A DNA stretch of 64,000 bases from Hygrophila difformis. Taxonomy: Eukaryota; Streptophyta; Magnoliopsida; Lamiales; Acanthaceae. Positions 58,012-64,000 of this stretch are shown here, in pieces (the first letter of the stretch is position 1; each line of letters starts with the position of its first letter). The position numbers and the translations under genes were made by a program. The stretch is from contig JAOANR010000002.1 of NCBI GenBank assembly GCA_030278955.1, positions 14,344,238 to 14,408,237 on the forward strand, given 5' to 3'. The notes under the pieces were generated by a model. The model did no database searches. It was not told the origin of the DNA and was given only the letters and a program-made list of their open reading frames with translations.

Positions 58012-58474
58012 ATGGCGCCTAGGAGGAAACCAAGGAAGGTGAGTCCAAACGGCACTGACGCTAACCTTTCCAACACGCCCAACAACAGTGAAAGTCCTCA
58101 GAACCTAGGAGAGAAAGTGCCTCAAGCGCCCAATAATATGGAAGCACGTTTAAAAACGATAGAGGGAATCCTAGTAGCATTAGGAAATGCGGAGGTGCAT
58201 AGGACACCTGCAGCAGTACCTCCGCCCGTAGCTCAAACCAACTATCTAGCGTTGGTGAATCCCTATCAACCACCACATTATGATAGGCAGGCGGATCCCG
58301 CCAAACTAGAGGGGTGGATCCGTATATTTGATAAGCTCTTGGATGCTATCAAATGTCCTGATGAGGCAAGGACACGAGTAGCAACCTACTACTTAGGAGG
58401 CGAAGCCGATGAGTGGTGGCAAAACCTCCAGAGGAATTTAGAGGAAGCTGAAGAAACTTATTCGTGGAATGAAC
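58012..58474 (+). pseudogene. E4 gag, N-terminal part
   Basis: It starts MAPRRKPRKVSPNGTDANL and shares the E0 gag layout: NNMEARLKTIEGILVALG, YQPPHYDRQADPAKLEGWI and the capsid motif ADEWWQNLQ. Similarity stops after WNELKEG, where E0 continues with the FYP motif. By chance the frame stays open into E5-derived sequence up to 58701, creating a 229-codon chimera. Confidence 0.85.
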
Positions 58475-58475
58475 T

Positions 58476-58701
58476 TAAGGAGGGCCTAAGTGGCGTAGCC
58501 GGAAGAACAACTGGACTGATGATCCCAACATTCCCGGAAGGACCAGTGTCCAAGCAGCGGATCAAGAAATTCACAAATGCAGTCTCCAAGTATTTTTTTG
58601 ATGAAGCTGATAAAATGGAGCCGGAGGAGAGCAAGGGACTGAAGCTGCTATTAGAATGCCAACCGGATCAGATCGAACCAGGGCCCAGCAATTCGAAATA
58701 G
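58476..58701 (+). pseudogene. Probable pol C-terminal tail of an E5-type element
   Basis: The open frame (GPVSKQRIKKFTNAVSKYF ... GLKLLLECQPDQIE) ends at TAG 58699-58701 just before the E5 LTR. Pro-Val/Met-Ser/Thr-Arg-rich tails of this kind close pol in some Ty3/gypsy families. That identification is from memory and only moderately sure. If right, this is the 3' end of a copy lying upstream of the shared LTR. Confidence 0.5.
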
Positions 58702-58712
58702 GAAAGCCCAAT

Positions 58713-58970
58713 TCGGTCTGTGCTAGTTCGGTCTAAACCGAATTGAAGCACATAGACCGAATTGCCTTTCCCCCCTACTGTGCCTTGGAAGAAAAATTCA
58801 GAGTCTCCTAGTTCGGTCTATGCGAGTTTGGTCTAGACCGAATTACATCAAGCATAGACTGAATTGCCTCACATGCCTCACGAGTTCGATCTGCGAGTTC
58901 GGTCTCCTAGTTCGGTCTACGTGAGTTCGGTCTAGACCGAACTGCATCAACATAGACCGAACTACCTGCT
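58713..58970 (+). repeat. Palindromic GTTCGGTCTA repeats in the E5 LTR
   Basis: Three imperfect repeats of about 90-110 bp are built from AGTTCGGTCTA and its inverse TAGACCGAA. The third includes the perfect 18-bp palindrome GTTCGGTCTAGACCGAAC at about 58923-58940. Confidence 0.8.
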
Positions 58971-59490
58971 CTTTTTCGCATTTATCCACATTGCTGTTTT
59001 GTTTTTGTTCCCACATCAATTCAGTCTTTAGCATGTAAATCGAATTGATGTTATTAGACCAAATCACTTGGTGATTTTAACTAGTTTATTTGTCTAGTTT
59101 ATTTTTAATCTCTTGTATTAGGGCTAGGGTTTGGGGCCACCTATATATAGTGGCCTTCCCCATCTTTGTAAGCACTTTGCATTTGAATGAAAATTACTCT
59201 TCTTATTCAAAGTCATTTTGAGAGCTCTCAACCAAGTGCTCTCAACCTTATTGTGAGATCTTCCCCTTGGAACCTCACACCATTGAATCATGAAGCTAGT
59301 TTCAATGGCACTAATGGATGATGCAATCAAAGGAGACCATTTGTCTTGTTAATCCAAGTCCCTTGGTAAGTTTGGTTCACCTTCATCCATAGGCTTCATT
59401 ATCTTGCTTGTTCTTCATTATTGTTCATCCCTTTTATTTTTCCTTTTTAATCCAGATATTGTCTTCAACAAGCTCGGTCTACGGCATAAA
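58719..59490 (+). repeat. E5 LTR (approximate limits)
   Basis: It lies between the pol-tail stop and the PBS at 59500. The TATA box CTATATATAG is at 59141-59150, about 25 bp before a likely start site. Without a second copy the exact ends cannot be fixed; TG at 58719 and CA near 59486 are guesses. Confidence 0.6.
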
Positions 59491-59499
59491 TTATAAATT

Positions 59500-59511
59500 T
59501 GGTATCAGAGC
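59500..59511 (+). promoter_or_regulatory. E5 primer binding site
   Basis: TGGTATCAGAGC, perfect initiator tRNA-Met complement. Confidence 0.88.
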
Positions 59512-61093
59512 CAACTTGTTGATTCAATAGGATTCTTTTCCATCCATTCCTTATTCAAAATACCAAAAATACATTTTCGGAGTTACTGTAGCGTTGGTTT
59601 CCGTGCCTGAATCATTGGAATTTTCACAATCAGGTTACATATTTGGATTCCTTGTGTCGAGCCCATCGATTTGCATATGTGGTTTGTCAAATTTGGCCAA
59701 GAAATGAGTGAGATATGATGATTTGAAGTTTTTGAGTGTTGTTGAGCCAAAACTCATATTTCTAGCACTTTTGCTTCGTGATCTTCATATTTTCTTGTTA
59801 TTGGTTTGGTTTTGACATATTTGACCCTCATTGTGTGGATTTGCATTAATGCCCATTGCATATTGGTCATGGTTTGCAAGATTGAATTAACTAGTGCCTT
59901 GTTTGCTATCGATTTTGTTGAATCTGAACTTCTTGATTGAGGGAGATCTTGTTGAACCTATTCATAAATATTGGGATGTGTGTTTTCTACCATTTTTGGG
60001 TGTTATCGTTCATTTGGAATTGGTTTGGGATCGATTGGAGTTCATTTGGGTACCAAAACATCAAAAACAAAAATTCTGCCACAGTGAGTCCGCGAGTGAC
60101 CTGTGTTTGAGCCTTCATTTGAACTTGAAGAACATCATCAAAATTGATGAATCTTATATGAACAGAAAGATCTTCAAGTTAGCTTCAATTGGGTTTTTGA
60201 ATCAATCAATTTGGATAAGTATTGAGGGTGTTATGGACATTTTCCCAAAAGGTGTCAAAATCTGAGCGAGGACCATTGTTTGTGCGCGTGTGGGCGCGTG
60301 GGAGAGCCAAAAGGAGTGATTCGTTCGCTCTAAGTTTCTAATTCGAATTGGGTTCCATTCATATAAGATTTGATACCATTTGGTTCGGTCTATTAGGTGA
60401 GAATTGCCCTTTAAGACCGAATCTGTGCAAAACCGAATCCAGCAAAACTCCAAAAATTTGTCCAAGTGTTGGGAATTAATTTTGTGCAAGAATTTGGGCA
60501 CCAACTTCCATGTACACCTCCTACAATATTCCCACACATACCATATCATATTCGAGTGAGTTATAATAAGGTGAATATTGGACTAGCACAATTGTGAAAC
60601 CTAGCCCTTGAAGCCACTTGAGTATTTTTTACAATAAAGTGGATATTGGACTGGCACTTTTGTGAAACTAAGCCCTTGAAGTCACTTGAGTAACGAACCA
60701 TTTGGTGAGTTCACTCTTCATATTTTGGTGAGGTTTTTGTTCTTTCTTTCGAACTCGATCAAAGTGAGGATTGACTTATTGATTGCATCTTGCACTATAC
60801 TATTTTTGCAAACCTATATCATTTTGCATTGCATATCGCACACAAGTCATTGCTTTTAATTGATCGAGTCGAACATCTCACAATGCATTCGTGATTTGTG
60901 CGTACATCACTCCCACTCCTTTGCATCTGAAGTTGCTACTATTGAGCCAGCTTGTACTGATTTTGGTGTTGGAACCAAAGGTAAGAGACCTCGAGGTTGA
61001 AGCACAGTGTGTGAATATCTGAGAGGCACTTTACATATTTTCTGCACTATATTTTTTCTAACCCTTTATATATATAGCTACTTTGTCCCTGAG
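59512..61093 (+). other. E5 5' leader, about 1.6 kb
   Basis: A long untranslated stretch between PBS and gag. It has a repeated block, GTGAATATTGGACTAGCAC and GTGGATATTGGACTGGCAC (near 60570 and 60640). Small ORFs here show no motif. Confidence 0.6.
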
Positions 61094-62128
61094 ATGGCAG
61101 GAGACCTGGAGGGAAGCAGCAATACTATCATGGAGATGCTGAGAGCCATGGATAAGAAATTGGATTCCAATTCCACTAATATAGCAGCTGTAACTAAACG
61201 TGTTGAGGAAGTAAATACCCGTGTTGATGAAATTGTTGATGATATTGCAGGTAGGGTAAGGTTCCAAAATGAGGTGATTCAGCAGGAGGTGATGAACCGA
61301 GTCGAAAGGCGATTGGAAGAGGCTTTCTTTCCTACACCCTCATCTCGGACCACTACACCTCCAGCACCCTCAGTGACCCCAACTGCTCCCAGAGTCATAC
61401 CAGGAGGTACTAGCAGAGTCACCCAGACTGACATGGCTACCGCTGAAGCAGCCTTAGCGGAGCAAGAATGACAGTACAATACCTTCAACAGACAATCCGG
61501 GATCAGCGGACCTACTTCACTCCACCCACCTACAGGACAAACTGTATTCAGGACAGAGGACCCTCTAGCCATGCCTCCACCAGTGGAACCACCTCACCCG
61601 GGATTACCTCCACCACCTCCACCTGTTGCTAGGCACAGATTGGAATTTGATCAGAATGATGATGAAGACCCACGGGAAGATGATAATCTGAAATGCATCA
61701 AGTTTACCATCCCTTCCTTCAAAGGAACTGGTGATCCAAATGAGTTTTTAGATTGGAAGCACTCTGTAGAGATGATTTTTAATTGTCATAATTATTCTGA
61801 TGTGAAGAAAGTCCAGCTAGCAGTCACAGAATTCAAGGATTATGCACAGTTATGGTGGCAGAAATTTGCTATGGACAACCAAGCTGCAGGGCGTCCATAA
61901 GTCACCAATTGGGAATATTTGTTGCAGATTTTGGAACGAAGATTCGTCCCTCATACCTATAAGCCTGACATGTACATGAAGGTGATCAGCTTAAAGCAAG
62001 AATCCAGAACGGTTGAGGAGTACTACCGAGAGATGGAGATGCTTATGATGCGGGCTCAATTCAATGAGGATCCACTGATTACTTTAACAAGATTTGCCAA
62101 AGGATTGAGGCCCGAGATCTTTGAATAA
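61094..62128 (+). pseudogene. E5 gag N-terminal and capsid region, three nonsense codons
   Basis: It starts MAGDLEGSSNTIMEML with a helical region (TKRVEEVNTRVDEIVDD). TGA at 61469-61471, TAA at 61898-61900 and TAA at 62126-62128 interrupt one continuous frame. Capsid motifs span the stops: PSFKGTGDPNEFLDWKHSVE, DYAQLWWQKF, RRFVPHTYKP and SRTVEEYYREMEML. Confidence 0.87.
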
Positions 62129-64000
62129 ATGGACATGCGAGGATACATCAACATCACCGACTTGGTAAGAAAAGCTAGCAAGTTTGAGGCTCAGCTAAAA
62201 AGGAGAAGTCATAGGGTGTCTGCATCTGGCAGCTACAATCCCAACAAGCCATGGTTGATCCGACCACCTGAAAGGGGCAAGCAGCCACCACCACAGCCAC
62301 AGGGTCGTGACGACAAAGGCTACAAGCCAAAAGGGTTTGAACTGGGTCAGAATTTTAGAGCTTATAACCAGAATGACAGAAATAGACCGCCAGCTCGTGA
62401 GCAGAACCAACCCAAGGACAAGAAGGAAGTCACTTGTTGGAAGTGTGGAAAGAATGGCCACTATGCCAATGAATGCCACACACATAAGAGGGTGGCCATG
62501 CTCAACACTGGAGAAGAGGAAAGGCCTGTCATTGAGGTTGAACCAGGAGTCTTCAGATTATATGATCCAGAAGGGGAAATTGAGTTCGATGATGATGATC
62601 CTCAAGAATATCATATTAATGAGCCAATTAATCCTGAAGTTGACAACAATGAAGAAGAAGATGTCAACCTGTTAGTGGCCATGAGAGTACTTAATGCTGA
62701 CAAGGAACCTGATCAGACTCCTAATGAACAAAGGGAGAATCTATTTCATTGTCGATGCACTATCTTAGGCAATAATGCCACTGTAATTGTCGACAACGGT
62801 AGCTGCACTAATGTGGTTAGCTTGTACACTGTTCGCAGGTTGCAGTTACCAGTTGAAGAGCATTCCAAGCCTTACATGTTGCACTGGATGAACAACAGTG
62901 GAAAGACCAAAGTGACGCAACAAGCGTGGGTTCCCATCACCAAGGGCACATATTCCGAGAAGGTTCTATGTGATGTGGTCCCAATGAATGCTTGTCATGT
63001 ACTGCTGGGAAGGCCTTGGCTATTCGACAAGGACGCTACCTATAGAGGGAAATCAAATGTGCTATATTTCAAGCATGGGCATAAGGACTACTTGTTCAAG
63101 CCACTGCCTGTGAAAGCCGTAAGAGCAGACCAAGAGAAATTGAGAGAAAACACTGCTAAAGAGGAGGCACTTTTCAAGGCAAGATCAAAAGGAAAGGCCA
63201 AGGAAGGGCAATCAACTGAAGATTCATGCAACTTGGATCAATGTCTGATATTGACCAAGTCTGAGTTCAAGCAAGCTGCACTAGAACCCGAATTTTCAGG
63301 TCACTGTTTCATTGCTTTAATTAAGCCTTATGAACCTATTAACAGAACTTTATATGCTACACCTGATTTGCCTATGGAATTTTCTAGGATGCTCGAAAGA
63401 AACAAGAACGTGTTCCTGGAAGATATACCTGCCGGTCTACCACCGATTAGAGTAGTTGAGCATCGGATAGATTTCATGCCAGGAGCCTCCATCCCTAATA
63501 GACCCGCCTACAGAATGAACCCCGAGGAGACAAAGGAGGTTCAAAGACAAGTGCAAGCTTTGCTAGATAAAGGCTGGGTTCGAGAAAGCCTCTCACCATG
63601 TGCAGTCCCAGTCCTCTTAGTACCTAAGAAAAATGGAGAATGGCGGATGTGTGTCGACTGTCGCGCAGTCAATGCCATCACTGTGAAGTACCGCCATCCT
63701 ATACCGAGACTGGATGACATGTTAGATAAGTTGGGTGGTGCAATCATATTCACGAAGATCGACTTAAAAAGTGGCTACCACCAGATCCGGATGCAACCCG
63801 GGGACGAGTGGAAGACTGCTTTCAAGACCAAATTCGGTCTATATGAGTGGCTCGTCATGCCATTCGGGCTTACTAACGCACCTTCTACATTTATGCGCTT
63901 AATGAATGAAACACTTAGACAATTTATTGGGAAATTTGTAGTAGTTTATTTTGACGATATTCTTGTTTATAGATGTACTAATGAAGATCATGTTTCTCAT
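62129..64000 (+). CDS. E5 gag knuckle, protease and RT, open to the window edge
   Basis: 624 codons continue in the gag frame without a stop. They contain a CCHC knuckle CWKCGKNGHYANEC near 62434, an acidic linker, a retropepsin-like VDNGSCTNVVS near 62787 (Asp-Asn-Gly in place of the common Asp-Gly/Ser-Gly), and LLGRPWLFD. A charged linker follows, then RT: VRESLSPCAVPVLLVPKK, WRMCVDCRAVNAI, KIDLKSGYHQIRM, EWLVMPFGLTNAPSTFMR and [11 protein letters not shown]. RNase H and integrase would lie to the right. The ATG at 62129 follows directly on the stop; in an intact element this would be internal. Confidence 0.88.
   Translation, partial: MDMRGYINITDLVRKASKFEAQLKRRSHRVSASGSYNPNKPWLIRPPERGKQPPPQPQGRDDKGYKPKGFELGQNFRAYNQNDRNRPPAREQNQPKDKKEVTCWKCGKNGHYANECHTHKRVAMLNTGEEERPVIEVEPGVFRLYDPEGEIEFDDDDPQEYHINEPINPEVDNNEEEDVNLLVAMRVLNADKEPDQTPNEQRENLFHCRCTILGNNATVIVDNGSCTNVVSLYTVRRLQLPVEEHSKPYMLHWMNNSGKTKVTQQAWVPITKGTYSEKVLCDVVPMNACHVLLGRPWLFDKDATYRGKSNVLYFKHGHKDYLFKPLPVKAVRADQEKLRENTAKEEALFKARSKGKAKEGQSTEDSCNLDQCLILTKSEFKQAALEPEFSGHCFIALIKPYEPINRTLYATPDLPMEFSRMLERNKNVFLEDIPAGLPPIRVVEHRIDFMPGASIPNRPAYRMNPEETKEVQRQVQALLDKGWVRESLSPCAVPVLLVPKKNGEWRMCVDCRAVNAITVKYRHPIPRLDDMLDKLGGAIIFTKIDLKSGYHQIRMQPGDEWKTAFKTKFGLYEWLVMPFGLTNAPSTFMRLMNETLRQFIGKFVVVYFDDILVYRCTNEDHVSH

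Larger units (their letters stand above)
54707..58475 (+). mobile_element. E4: Tekay-like LTR retrotransposon, left part
   Basis: Its 5' LTR begins TGTAATACCCG at 54707, six bases into E1's 5' LTR; the left target bases are GTAAT (54702-54706). LTR, PBS and gag are the same family as E0. Gag is broken at about 58475 by E5 sequence, and the rest lies beyond the window or is lost. Confidence 0.88.
58476..64000 (+). mobile_element. E5: Ty3/gypsy element, right side beyond the window
   Basis: Pol tail, then an LTR of about 0.8 kb, PBS, a long leader, and gag-pol up to the RT active site at the edge. Its RT (GPIRV-type entry PAGLPPIRVVEH, RESLSPCAVPVLLVPKK) is distinct from E1 and close to the fragment at 29577-30710. 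Confidence 0.8.

Noticed and set aside
59894..60265. 123-aa ORF in the E5 leader
   Set aside because: No motif, and it lies between PBS and gag; long leaders often contain chance ORFs.
63826..63850. Resemblance of TTCGGTCTATATGAGT in E5 RT to the LTR palindrome repeats
   Set aside because: It encodes the conserved KFGLYEW motif and shares only about ten bases with the repeat; coincidence is likely.

Overview
This window is plant nuclear DNA, almost certainly from a dicot with a retrotransposon-rich genome. The evidence is a spliced host gene with plant-style AT-rich introns, LTR retrotransposons primed by initiator-Met tRNA (TGGTATCAGAGC), a tRNA-derived SINE, and Tourist- and Stowaway-type MITEs. 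I cannot name the species. Only one host gene is visible: the first seven coding exons of a four-MATH-domain (TRAF-like) protein on the minus strand (6175 to 1), which runs off the left edge. Almost everything else is transposable-element sequence or decay products of it.

Layout. 1-6175: MATH gene. 6176-6721: its upstream region. 6722-8201 and 8199-23146: an ancient tandem duplication of a segment of about 1.3 kb. Copy A is nearly intact and carries a Stowaway-like MITE. Copy B was split by LTR element E0 (8279-19161), a plus-oriented solo LTR (19659-22233) and a Tourist-like MITE (22485-22882). Because each copy is the empty site for the other's insertions, the insertions and target-site duplications (TSDs) can be read directly. 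E0 itself contains a 3.4-kb solo LTR (11966-15406) inside its gag. 24146-29503: a young Ty1/copia element with near-identical LTRs, one nonsense codon and one frameshift. 29577-30710: a degraded Ty3/gypsy pol fragment.

30722 to the right edge is a retrotransposon nest at least four levels deep. E1 is a Tekay/Del-type chromovirus on the minus strand. Its 3' LTR is split by E2 (32828-48684, no coding capacity), and E2's LTR is split by E3 (34538-44081). E3 is non-autonomous; it carries a 427-439-aa antisense gene of the putative-plant-transposon-protein type and a sense coiled-coil ORF. E1's 5' LTR is split after its first bases by E4 (from 54707, plus strand), and E4's gag is broken at about 58475 by sequence of E5, another Ty3/gypsy family, which runs to the window end in its RT domain.

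Most interesting. Every long (2.6-3.4 kb) LTR family here (E0, E1, E2, E3, E4 and both solo LTRs) shares a leader architecture that I do not know from the literature. After the TATA box comes a strong 5' splice site GTAAGTTAA. Some 1.25-2.05 kb later comes its reverse complement TTAACTTAC (also a match to the 5' end of U1 snRNA), then a small hairpin with a covarying stem that contains a branch-point-like CTGAY, then a polypyrimidine tract and YAG. In most families the interval holds a family-specific tandem array of RNA hairpins: GAAA tetraloops in E0, E4 and the minus solo LTR; covarying stems around a fixed loop in E3; another fixed core in E2. I read this as a regulated leader intron whose ends can pair with each other. 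That is inference from comparing nine LTR copies by eye, and the tests are listed in the findings.
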